Positions 24,585-32,125 of a DNA stretch of 44,789 nucleotides are shown here, in pieces. Origin of the DNA: a virus; the IMG/VR virus record IMGVR_UViG_3300032401_000025, positions 1 through 44,789 of that record; one strand, written 5' to 3'. Position 1 is the first letter of the stretch; each line of letters begins with the position of its first letter. Position numbers and translations under genes: made by a program. The notes under the pieces are model-generated. The model was not told the DNA's origin, searched no databases, and saw nothing but the letters and a program-made list of their open reading frames with translations.

Positions 24585-25387
24585 AGTTCGACGGAACGTG
24601 GAAACAACCAAAAAAAGAAAAATTTAAAGAAGCTTGTAGAAAAGCAATAGAAACTGATTTGAAATATTTCAAAACAGATGCAGATTATTGTCAATTTATA
24701 AGCGTAAATGCTAGGCCATATCAATATACAAGAATACATGGTCATTATATAAAAGACAACTATCCTGAAATGTTAACCCCAAATGTTTTAGATATATGTA
24801 AGGCAAGTGATGCTATAGGTGCTCCTAGTTTATATGACGTTTTTGGAAGACAAATATCAGCTGGTTCTATGCTTTATTTAAAAGTAATGACTGATATGGA
24901 AAAGAGATTTTATTTACAAAAATGTAAAAACATAGTTGAAATAGGCCCTGGTTATGGTGGATTAGCTAATATTATAGTTAATTATGTACGAGTGATAAAA
25001 AATTCTAAACTATTAGAAAAATATAGATTGATAGATATAACAGAGAGTTTAGATGTTGCAAAATTATTTTTACACAAAACTAATCACAATTATGAAAAGT
25101 TTGTATTTGAAGACACAGATAATATAACTATCGGTCAAGATATAGATTTGGTAATAAGCAACCACTGTATTTCAGAATTGGATAAAAATGGAATAATGTT
25201 CTATATTAAACACGTCATACAGCACGCCGAACATGCATATTTTTTAACGTCTTTTAGGGACATAATGATGATGTATTATTTTATAGGGCAAATGGCAAAG
25301 CATTTTAAAAGAATAGAAATTTTACCAGAAGAACCAACATTTAATCAAATAAAAGATAATAGAATAATAATTTGTAGTAAAAAATGA
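24581..25387 (+). CDS. putative sugar O-methyltransferase (copy 2)
   Basis: 268 aa and paralogous to the 21371 gene. It shares GTW near the N-terminus, QFIS, IGAPSLYD, motif I IVEIGPGYGGLA and VISNHCISELDKNGIMFYIKHVI, but is otherwise diverged. SAM-dependent methylation of a sugar is inferred. Its ATG overlaps the TGA of the reading frame restored for the frameshifted gene upstream. Confidence 0.72.
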   Translation: MKFDGTWKQPKKEKFKEACRKAIETDLKYFKTDADYCQFISVNARPYQYTRIHGHYIKDNYPEMLTPNVLDICKASDAIGAPSLYDVFGRQISAGSMLYLKVMTDMEKRFYLQKCKNIVEIGPGYGGLANIIVNYVRVIKNSKLLEKYRLIDITESLDVAKLFLHKTNHNYEKFVFEDTDNITIGQDIDLVISNHCISELDKNGIMFYIKHVIQHAEHAYFLTSFRDIMMMYYFIGQMAKHFKRIEILPEEPTFNQIKDNRIIICSKK

Positions 25388-26184
25388 TGAATAATTATAT
25401 CGTTACTTGTGATAAAACAGCTTGGATATTAAACACCACAATACATCTATATAATAAATATTGTGATAGTATGTTTGATATATGTACACCAATTATATTA
25501 GGGTTTACAGAAAGGCCAAAAACTTTAGATAATTGTATTTTTATGTCTATAAAAGATAAACAAGAAACAATACAAACATGGACTAGAGATTTATACAATG
25601 TTATCAAAGAAGATAAAAACGAATTTTGCATATTTTCATTAGATGATTATTTACCTATCGATTATTTTAATAAAGATATATACGAAAAGGTTTTTAAATT
25701 AATGGAATCAAATGAGAATATAGTTAGATATGAGTTCAGTTACGGGGCTAGTCAAAAAAAAGAAATAGAAATCATAGAAAACCACGACACATTTAAAATA
25801 TTTAAACTAGCTCAAACAGCGCCATATAGAATAAGTTGTCAAATATCTTTATGGAGAACGAAACATTTATTATCATATTTAAACAATGATTGGACGCCGT
25901 GGGAATTTGAAATTAAAGGTTCTAAATTAGCTTATAATGATGGAAAAGAAGTCATAGGAACACTCGAAAATCATTGTATGAGGTATATAGAAGAAAGTGC
26001 ATTATCTAACAGACACCCCGGGTGGATAAATGTTTTAGGATTAAAGCATAAAGATAGAGAGGAGTTAATAAAGTTAGGTTACATAGATGAAAACAAAATA
26101 CAATACGGTATGGCTAAAGGAGATAATCCAAAAGAATTTGATATAAATAAAATAGGTATGAAATATTTGAAGTTTTATAGGTAA
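25384..26184 (+). CDS. probable glycosyltransferase (GT-A-like)
   Basis: 266 aa. An N-terminal NYIVTCDKTAWILNTTIHLYNKY strand-helix and FCIFSLDDYLPIDYF (a DxD-like D-D pair after a short strand) are typical of GT-A enzymes, as is a later PYRISCQISLWRTKHL segment. It resembles glycosyltransferases of bacterial capsule clusters by pattern only. The start overlaps the previous stop, and the next gene begins within its stop codon. Confidence 0.6.
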   Translation: MMNNYIVTCDKTAWILNTTIHLYNKYCDSMFDICTPIILGFTERPKTLDNCIFMSIKDKQETIQTWTRDLYNVIKEDKNEFCIFSLDDYLPIDYFNKDIYEKVFKLMESNENIVRYEFSYGASQKKEIEIIENHDTFKIFKLAQTAPYRISCQISLWRTKHLLSYLNNDWTPWEFEIKGSKLAYNDGKEVIGTLENHCMRYIEESALSNRHPGWINVLGLKHKDREELIKLGYIDENKIQYGMAKGDNPKEFDINKIGMKYLKFYR

Positions 26185-26720
26185 TGATATATTTTTTTAC
26201 ACCATATAGTTTTGAGAAAAGACTCGGAAGAGCATATAATGATTATATACAGCTAGTACCAAATGATGATGATTGGATATGTTTAGTAGATGCAGATGTT
26301 ATGTTTTTAACCCCTGATTTTGGGCACCAATTACAAGAAATAATAAATTTATATCCAGATACTGGTTTATTTACATGTTATACTAACAGGGTTGGTACGT
26401 TAGAGCAATGTTGGACAAATCAAATATCTGAAAATTCTGATATTAAATATCATAAAATGTTAGCCACTCAATTACAAAGAGAAAGAAGGTTATTGGTAAA
26501 ACCGTTGAAGAAGATAATAAGTGGGCATTTAATGTTATTTAAAAAAAGTACATGGAAACACATAGGTGGATTTAGAACAGTTGGTATATTAGCAGTAGAT
26601 AATTATTTCAGTAAAGCTGTTTTAAATCTAAATATGCCTATATTACTTATGGAAGGAGTATATGTATTACATTATTATAGATTATTAGAAGGCCGTGTTT
26701 TTAGAAACCATTTAAAATAA
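26184..26720 (+). CDS. family 2-type glycosyltransferase
   Basis: 178 aa. DDDWICLVDADVMFLTPDF (D36-A37-D38) is the metal/nucleotide-binding DxD. LLVKPLKKIISGHLMLFKKSTWKHIGGFRT and VDNYFSKAV match the acceptor region of GT2 enzymes. It is shorter than full GT2 proteins because the usual N-terminal nucleotide-binding strand region is reduced to MIYFFTPYSFEKRLGRAYND. Overlaps the previous stop by one base. Confidence 0.7.
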   Translation: MIYFFTPYSFEKRLGRAYNDYIQLVPNDDDWICLVDADVMFLTPDFGHQLQEIINLYPDTGLFTCYTNRVGTLEQCWTNQISENSDIKYHKMLATQLQRERRLLVKPLKKIISGHLMLFKKSTWKHIGGFRTVGILAVDNYFSKAVLNLNMPILLMEGVYVLHYYRLLEGRVFRNHLK

Positions 26721-26724
26721 TTAT

Positions 26725-26871
26725 ATGTCATTTGCATTAAAAACAACAGAATTATTTAGTAATTTGATAACCATCAATATACAAATATCTTTTAATAAGA
26801 AAAGAATAAAATTGAGATTAAATAAATTAAAATTATTCGGTATAAATATAAAAAGCAAAGGTAATGTCTAA
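26725..26871 (+). CDS. small basic hypothetical protein
   Basis: 48 aa starting 4 bases after the glycosyltransferase stop. Very basic and helical (SFNKKRIKLRLNKLKLFGINIK), not recognised. Spacing supports it as a gene but it could be a remnant of a longer one. Confidence 0.35.
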   Translation: MSFALKTTELFSNLITINIQISFNKKRIKLRLNKLKLFGINIKSKGNV

Positions 26872-26921
26872 GGTTAGTGAAATTTTTAAATTAATTTATA
26901 AATATTATTAAAATTAAAATT

Positions 26922-27038
26922 ATGGCAAGAAGAAAAAAAAGAAAATCACACATATCTATGAAATTAAGATATGAGTGTTTAATGATTTTTATAAATTTAG
27001 CTAAAAACAAGAGACTTAAACCGATTAAAGTATGGTAA
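26922..27038 (+). CDS. tiny basic hypothetical protein
   Basis: 38 aa beginning MARRKKRKSH, extremely basic, in a good A-rich start context. Possibly a nucleic-acid-binding peptide; no further evidence. Confidence 0.35.
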   Translation: MARRKKRKSHISMKLRYECLMIFINLAKNKRLKPIKVW

Positions 27039-27057
27039 ACTTTATTTTTAAATTATA

Positions 27058-27792
27058 ATGATAGATGTAATAATTCCTTTAGGTATAGGGAGTAAATGGG
27101 AAAATAACGAACTCAGATATTGTTTACGAAGTTTAGAAACTAATTTTTTAGACTTAGGTATAATATATTTAGTAGGACATAAACCTGATTGGGTAAAGGA
27201 TATAGTGCATATAGAAAGTGAAGATACATTTCTACATAATAAAGATGCTAATATTATTAAAAAAACATTATTAATATGTGAAAGAAGGTCTGTATCTGAT
27301 TATATTATGAGAATATCTGATGACCAATTATTATTACAACCTATGTTTAGTAGAGAAATAAAACCATTATACCAATTAGAATTAAACGAATCATATTTTC
27401 AGAAAATGAATAGATGGAGAAGAAGATTAAAAAATTCATTCGAAGTATTAAAAAAAGACAAAATAGAAAAGATATATAACTATGAAACACATATACCAGT
27501 CATATACGATAGAAGGCGATTTATAGATACATATACTAAATATAAAGATTGGGCTATTGATGGGGCCGGATATACCATAAATACGATGTATTTTAATAAT
27601 ATAAAATGTGATAAAGTAAAACTTACAAATGAAAAAGCATGCTTTGAACAACCCGTACAAACAGTAGAAGAAATAATAAAAATGTTAAAAAACAAATTAT
27701 ATTTAGGTTATAATGATAACGGGTTAAATGATAATTTAAAACAAGTTATAAAAGAACTATTTCCAAAAAAATCTAAGTTTGAAAAATTTTAA
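27058..27792 (+). CDS. glycosyltransferase/Stealth-like sugar-phosphate transferase
   Basis: 244 aa. The opening MIDVIIPLGIGSKWENNELRYCLRSLE, with NELRYCLRSL, and the later SDYIMRISDDQLLLQP and NYETHIPVIYDRR recall the conserved regions of Stealth-type capsule phosphotransferases (ELRY.LRS, nDD, and the HiP block). It could instead be a GT-A glycosyltransferase. It is the last catalytic gene of the cassette before the tRNAs. Confidence 0.55.
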   Translation: MIDVIIPLGIGSKWENNELRYCLRSLETNFLDLGIIYLVGHKPDWVKDIVHIESEDTFLHNKDANIIKKTLLICERRSVSDYIMRISDDQLLLQPMFSREIKPLYQLELNESYFQKMNRWRRRLKNSFEVLKKDKIEKIYNYETHIPVIYDRRRFIDTYTKYKDWAIDGAGYTINTMYFNNIKCDKVKLTNEKACFEQPVQTVEEIIKMLKNKLYLGYNDNGLNDNLKQVIKELFPKKSKFEKF

Positions 27793-27807
27793 TTATATTT
27801 ATACGTT

Positions 27808-28020
27808 ATGGAATTTATAGTGTATTTTGAAATATTTGGAAAAAAATTAAAAGTGGAAATAGAAGCTGATAATGAAATACATGCTGAAAACAAAATAAAA
27901 AATAGAATAAAGTTTCATAAAATAGAAAAGAAAGTAAATAAACGAAACCAAGAAGATTTATATAAAAATTTAAGAGATACACCACTAGGTGATATATTTA
28001 ATAAACTTCCATGGTTATAA
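27808..28020 (+). CDS. small hypothetical protein
   Basis: 70 aa, beginning EFIVYFEIFGKKLKVEIEADNE, a beta-hairpin-like N-terminus followed by a Lys-rich helix. Not recognised. It lies between the cassette and the tRNA-CAU gene. Confidence 0.5.
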   Translation: MEFIVYFEIFGKKLKVEIEADNEIHAENKIKNRIKFHKIEKKVNKRNQEDLYKNLRDTPLGDIFNKLPWL

Positions 28021-28026
28021 ATATAT

Positions 28027-28099
28027 AGCGGGGTAGAGCAGTGGTTAGCTCGTCAGTCTCATAATCTGAAGGTCGTTGGTTCGAATCCAACCCCCGCTA
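28027..28099 (+). tRNA. tRNA with CAU anticodon (Met; initiator-like scaffold)
   Basis: Cloverleaf: acceptor AGCGGGG/CCCCGCT, D-arm GAGC/GCTC, anticodon loop CTCATAA, T-arm GTTGG/CCAAC, discriminator A at 28099. CCA is not encoded. The D-stem has the A11:U24 pair characteristic of bacterial initiators, and the surrounding sequence recalls initiator tRNA. However, the three anticodon-stem G:C pairs of initiators are missing and a U-U mismatch closes the loop, and position 1:72 is a paired A:U. It may be an elongator Met, tRNA-Ile2 (lysidine-modified CAU) or a modified initiator. Confidence 0.9.
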
Positions 28100-28107
28100 C
28101 AAATTAT

Positions 28108-28181
28108 TGTCTCTTAGTGTAATTGGCTAACATGTCAGATTTTGATTCTGAAGAGTCCTAGTTCGAGCCTAGGAGAGACAA
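28108..28181 (+). tRNA. tRNA-Gln (UUG anticodon)
   Basis: Acceptor TGTCTCT/AGAGACA, anticodon stem TCAGA/TCTGA around loop TTTTGAT (anticodon TTG), T-arm CCTAG/CTAGG, no encoded CCA. It reads CAA, the preferred Gln codon in this A+T-rich DNA. It lies 8 bases after the CAU tRNA, in tandem, and 15 bases before the HAD gene. Confidence 0.93.
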
Positions 28182-28196
28182 CAAAATATAAACAAC

Positions 28197-28529
28197 ATGA
28201 TATTCGCAATAGATTTTGATGGTACTTTAGTAGAACACAAATATCCAGAAATCGGAGAAGAAATACCAAAAGCATTCGAGTGTTTGAAAAAATTAAAAAA
28301 AGAAGGACATAAATTAATTTTATGGACTTGTAGATATGATGAAGGGGATAGAAAAGATTTAACAGAAGCAGTCGTGTTTTGTAAAAATAAAGGTATAGAA
28401 TTTGATGCTGTTAACGCTAATATACCAGGTTTATCTTTCAATCCATATCCCAAAATATATGCCGATATATATATAGATGACAGGGCATTATATTGTAATT
28501 GGGAAGAAATAAGTAAAATAATCTTATAA
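28197..28529 (+). CDS. small HAD-superfamily hydrolase (BT0820-like)
   Basis: 110 aa. It has HAD motifs DFDGT (D6, D8), LILWTCR (T44), a Lys at K86 and IYIDDRA (D94-D95). This compact form resembles small Bacteroides/phage HAD proteins (BT0820 type). A phosphatase acting on a small phosphorylated metabolite or nucleotide is expected. It ends directly at the next start (28530). Confidence 0.82.
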   Translation: MIFAIDFDGTLVEHKYPEIGEEIPKAFECLKKLKKEGHKLILWTCRYDEGDRKDLTEAVVFCKNKGIEFDAVNANIPGLSFNPYPKIYADIYIDDRALYCNWEEISKIIL

Positions 28530-29465
28530 ATGTTATCTCAAAAACAAATACAAGAATTATTACAATTAGTAGAAGATTATCATTTATCATTCGTTGCACA
28601 AAATATAGGTACAGATATTCTATCTGAAAAAGATATAAATAGACTATTAAAAGCAGGTTTTACAAAGGAATTATTACACCATGCGGCAACCGATATGGAC
28701 TATGCATTTAAATTCGGTATTATATCTGAAGTAATAGGAAAAGCAGCTGCGCAAAAAATGACATTTGATGGATTAAAAAAATATATAAATAGCGGTCAAT
28801 TCATACCATTAACACAATACGAAAAAGACGTATTAACTGCAGTAAAAAATCAATCTTATAAAGATATAAAGGGATTGGGTAATAGAATAGTAGATGGTAT
28901 AAAAAATATATTTAATAAAGAAAATAAGCAAAAAAGAATAAAGTACGAAAAAATAATACAAGAAGAAGCTATAAAAACAATCCAAAATAGAGAAACAATA
29001 AAAGATTTTGTCAGTAGATTAGGCGAAAAAACTAAAGATTGGAATAGAGATTTAGGTCGTATATGTGATTATGTGATGCATAAAGCGTTCGATGAAGGTA
29101 GAGCAATATCTATTTTAAGAAAATCAGGTAAAGATGCGGAAGTATATAAAGACGTATATACCGGCGCTTGTGATAAATGTCAAGAACTATATTTAACAAA
29201 TGGGTTATTAAGCCAACCTAAAGTTTTTAAATTAAAGGAATTAATAGCTAATAGAGATAATATCGGAGTATCTAAAGATAAATGGAAACCAGTATTAGGA
29301 CCAACTCACCCTTTTTGCCGCTGTACTACCCACGAAACCCCATTAGGGTTTGAATTTGATGAAAAAACAGGTGGTTATACTAAAGAAGATAAAAATTGGA
29401 CTAGAAAAATTGAAAGACAATCTAAAATAAAAATAAAAATAGGAAAAGAAGAGAAACTAATTTAA
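28530..29465 (+). CDS. minor head / head morphogenesis protein (Mu F/SPP1 gp7-like)
   Basis: 311 aa. The helical N-terminal two thirds precede a C-terminal segment typical of phage minor head proteins: VYKDVYTGACDKCQELYL (C214, C217) and VLGPTHPFCRCTTHE (H270-P271-F272-C273-R274-C275). These Cys/His positions form the family's conserved metal-binding-like site. The protein usually binds portal and helps head assembly or DNA ejection. It is separated from the portal gene by the glycan cassette here. Confidence 0.8.
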   Translation: MLSQKQIQELLQLVEDYHLSFVAQNIGTDILSEKDINRLLKAGFTKELLHHAATDMDYAFKFGIISEVIGKAAAQKMTFDGLKKYINSGQFIPLTQYEKDVLTAVKNQSYKDIKGLGNRIVDGIKNIFNKENKQKRIKYEKIIQEEAIKTIQNRETIKDFVSRLGEKTKDWNRDLGRICDYVMHKAFDEGRAISILRKSGKDAEVYKDVYTGACDKCQELYLTNGLLSQPKVFKLKELIANRDNIGVSKDKWKPVLGPTHPFCRCTTHETPLGFEFDEKTGGYTKEDKNWTRKIERQSKIKIKIGKEEKLI

Positions 29466-29494
29466 CTCATATAAAATTATAAAATAATAAAAAA

Positions 29495-29511
29495 TTTTAT
29501 TATTTTTATAA
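29495..29511 (+). promoter_or_regulatory. candidate late-promoter element
   Basis: Exact 17-nt element TTTTATTATTTTTATAA, ending 23 bases before ATG 29535. Together with the following AAGTACATAAATATT it is identical to 17049-17080. Confidence 0.5.
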
Positions 29512-29534
29512 AAGTACATAAATATTTATATAAT

Positions 29535-30125
29535 ATGGATTTGATACAAAAGTCATTAGAAACGCTTAACGTACATTTAGAAACCAAGGAAACGGTTATA
29601 AAAGATACCACTGGTAAATTACGTAAAATGAGGGTTATATCAAGTAAAGACAAAATAAATAAAAGTATATCAGATAATATAGCATCGGATAATATCTGTT
29701 TTCAAAAAACAGGGAAACAAATAAAAGAAAAATTAGAAATAAAAAAAGAACAATTAGAGCAAACTAAGCAAATAAATTTATCTAATTTAATCAGTATCAA
29801 AAATAAAATAAATATCGAACCGACTTGTTATATAAGTAATTGGCAATTAAGAGGGGTTAATATACCGAAAGAAACACTACCAAAAGAATATGCCACAGAA
29901 TTAATATTTACAGGATATAAAGACACTAATGAAATAATTAACATAAGGCAAACTAATACTGTAAGTGAAGAAGATAGAAACAGCATGCAAGAATATAATA
30001 ATATATTGCCAGAGTATATAAATATTATAGTAGAATGTGTTTATATTAAATCACTTATTAATAATTTAGAAGATAATAAAAAATACACTTTAACAACCCA
30101 ACAATTAGTTAATTTAGATTTTTAA
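29535..30125 (+). CDS. hypothetical head-module protein
   Basis: 196 aa, soluble and Lys/Asn/Ile rich. The N-terminal KETVIKDTTGKLRKMRVISS is a beta-type basic stretch, then helix and a mixed region. It was not recognised. As first gene after the candidate promoter in a unit with the Nudix protein and protease it is likely a head-assembly factor. Confidence 0.5.
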   Translation: MDLIQKSLETLNVHLETKETVIKDTTGKLRKMRVISSKDKINKSISDNIASDNICFQKTGKQIKEKLEIKKEQLEQTKQINLSNLISIKNKINIEPTCYISNWQLRGVNIPKETLPKEYATELIFTGYKDTNEIINIRQTNTVSEEDRNSMQEYNNILPEYINIIVECVYIKSLINNLEDNKKYTLTTQQLVNLDF

Positions 30126-30135
30126 ATTATATAAA

Positions 30136-31134
30136 ATGATAACAAACTTACGTAACATATTAAACATTAATACCATAGAGGACATATATATACAATATAT
30201 TCAATTAGAAGAATCACTCAATATATATAAATCGGAATTAGATGAGTTAGTATTACAACAATACGATTTCACGGAGGGATGTAGAAGTAAAATTAACGAA
30301 TTAACTAATTCTATAGTTAAGGGCAATGATGACGGGCACGATTTACATAATATCAAAAAGAACATTTTAAAAAAATACAATGAACGTTATGTTTCTTATA
30401 TAGAAGAATGCGCTGAAATTAAAAAGAATATTGAAAAAACAGAAACCAAAATAAACAATATAATCAAATCCAACCCCATTCTTATAGATAAAGAAAAAGA
30501 AGATTTTTTTAAATCAATAATAATTATAACTAACGCATATTCAAATAAACAAATATCCGACCAGAGATTTGATGTAATAAAAAAACAAATAAAAAATAAA
30601 ATTATAGAAAAAGGGTGGGGTGTTAGCATATTAACTAATACTATTAAAAGTAATAAAATAAACAATCTAAAAAAATCATTATTCCCAGAGGTAATAGAAC
30701 ACATAAAAGAATTATTAAAAAATAAGAAAAAGAAAAAAACAATTTACGTAGATGCTATAATTAAAAATAATAAAGATGAAATATTATTTTTGAAAAGAAC
30801 GTCACAAAGTAATTTTGAGCCAAATAAATGGGGCTTACCAGGCGGACATTTAAATGAAGGTGAAACATTAGAAGAAGGTATTAAAAGAGAAGTAATTGAA
30901 GAAACAGGTATAGAAATAAAAGATTGTAAAAAAATATTTACATTCGAATCAAAAGATTGTATAATATATTATTTTGAATGTATTCCGGTTAATGATAAAT
31001 ATGAAGTCACATTAGTAGAAAACGAGCACTCTAATTATATTTTTAGTAAAAATTGGAATGAATTAGAATTATTGGTTGATTTAAAAAATAATTTGGAGAA
31101 AATATATAATAAGGAGTATAAAATTAACAATTAA
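30136..31134 (+). CDS. Nudix hydrolase with helical N-terminal domain
   Basis: 332 aa. Residues 1-200 are helical/coiled coil, including AYSNKQISDQRFDVIKK (134-150), a motif shared with the prohead protease C-terminus. Residues 201-330 are a Nudix domain with the complete box: G237-x5-E243-x7-R251-E252-V-x-E-E-T-G-I. It should hydrolyse a nucleoside diphosphate linked to another moiety. The same motif as the protease plus the position inside the head operon suggest it is recruited to capsids, perhaps packaged. Confidence 0.85.
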   Translation: MITNLRNILNINTIEDIYIQYIQLEESLNIYKSELDELVLQQYDFTEGCRSKINELTNSIVKGNDDGHDLHNIKKNILKKYNERYVSYIEECAEIKKNIEKTETKINNIIKSNPILIDKEKEDFFKSIIIITNAYSNKQISDQRFDVIKKQIKNKIIEKGWGVSILTNTIKSNKINNLKKSLFPEVIEHIKELLKNKKKKKTIYVDAIIKNNKDEILFLKRTSQSNFEPNKWGLPGGHLNEGETLEEGIKREVIEETGIEIKDCKKIFTFESKDCIIYYFECIPVNDKYEVTLVENEHSNYIFSKNWNELELLVDLKNNLEKIYNKEYKINN

Positions 31135-31138
31135 TACA

Positions 31139-32023
31139 ATGAAGCAAGATAGATTTAATTTTTTTATCCCTGGTATAGAGATAAATAAAGCAAAAGATAA
31201 AGATGGAAATGAAATAATGAAGGTTGGTGGAATAGCTTCTACAGCGGAAAAAGATACCGATGAAGAATATTTAGATCCATCGGGTTACGATACTTCATAT
31301 TTTTTAAAAAACGGGTTTGTAAATTGGGACCATCGTCAAAAAACAGGTGGCCCACAATTTATTATAGGAGAACCAACAATAGCAAAAATAACACCAAAAA
31401 ATGAATTTTATATAGAAGCAGAGTTATACCCAGATTCAAAATTAGCACGCAACGCATACGACCTTGCTAAAACATTAAACAATCATTCAAAAACACGTAA
31501 ACTAGGATGGAGTATTGAAGGAAAGGTATTGGCTAGGGATGAAAAAAATCCAAAAATAGTTACAAAGGCGTTAATTACGGGGGTTGCGATTACACCTTCA
31601 CCCAAAAACGGTGGAACTTGGTTAGACATAGTTAAAGGTAATATTCAAAATGAAGAATTAGTGTATGATGAATTTGAAATAGAAGTAGAAAAAGGTGAAG
31701 AAGGAAATGTATTAGAAAACGATAAAAATTTAGCTAACGGCGGTAAATACTATATATTAGACGTAACTAAACCTAATGGTGATAGAATATTAGTAGATAA
31801 AGAGTTCAATATTCAAGTTATAACTAAAGCCCTAATGGCTACAGAAGGTACCGGTAAAGTTCTCAAGAAAGAAGATGTAGAAAAACAATTAAAATATCCT
31901 AATATTGTAGTTAAATCTTTGGTTACTATTGTAAAAGCATATGAAGATGGATTAATAAATGAAGAAAGATTTAATTATATAAAGTCAAAAATAAAAAATA
32001 GTTATTTTAATCATAATGAATAA
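31139..32023 (+). CDS. prohead protease
   Basis: 294 aa. It follows the N-terminal plan of phage prohead proteases: GGIASTAEKDTDEEYLDPSG, then YFLKNGFVNWDH (H65) and KLGWSIEGKV (S125), the expected His and Ser positions of the S78-like nucleophile pair, then KALITGVAITPSPKN. The C-terminal 150 residues are charged and end with AYEDGLINEERFNYIKSKIKN (267-287, in two parts). It matures the capsid by cleaving the scaffold. The gene precedes scaffold and capsid genes, the usual order. Confidence 0.82.
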   Translation: MKQDRFNFFIPGIEINKAKDKDGNEIMKVGGIASTAEKDTDEEYLDPSGYDTSYFLKNGFVNWDHRQKTGGPQFIIGEPTIAKITPKNEFYIEAELYPDSKLARNAYDLAKTLNNHSKTRKLGWSIEGKVLARDEKNPKIVTKALITGVAITPSPKNGGTWLDIVKGNIQNEELVYDEFEIEVEKGEEGNVLENDKNLANGGKYYILDVTKPNGDRILVDKEFNIQVITKALMATEGTGKVLKKEDVEKQLKYPNIVVKSLVTIVKAYEDGLINEERFNYIKSKIKNSYFNHNE

Positions 32024-32055
32024 AAAAACTAAAAAATATTTTTTTTAAAAGAATA

Positions 32056-32072
32056 TTTTATTATTTTTATAA
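32056..32072 (+). promoter_or_regulatory. candidate late-promoter element
   Basis: Exact 17-nt element ending 53 bases before ATG 32126. It sits in a 38-base block (32035-32072) that matches 38054-38091 with two differences, including a shared T-run 15 bases upstream. Confidence 0.5.
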
Positions 32073-32125
32073 AAATAGTTTAATTATTGTAAATAAATAA
32101 TTGTTAAAAGTTAAATAAAAAGTTT

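Noticed and set aside
28027-28181. tRNA genes as a prophage attachment site
   Set aside because: Both tRNAs are complete, no direct repeat of their 3' ends was seen elsewhere in the window, and no integrase gene is present.
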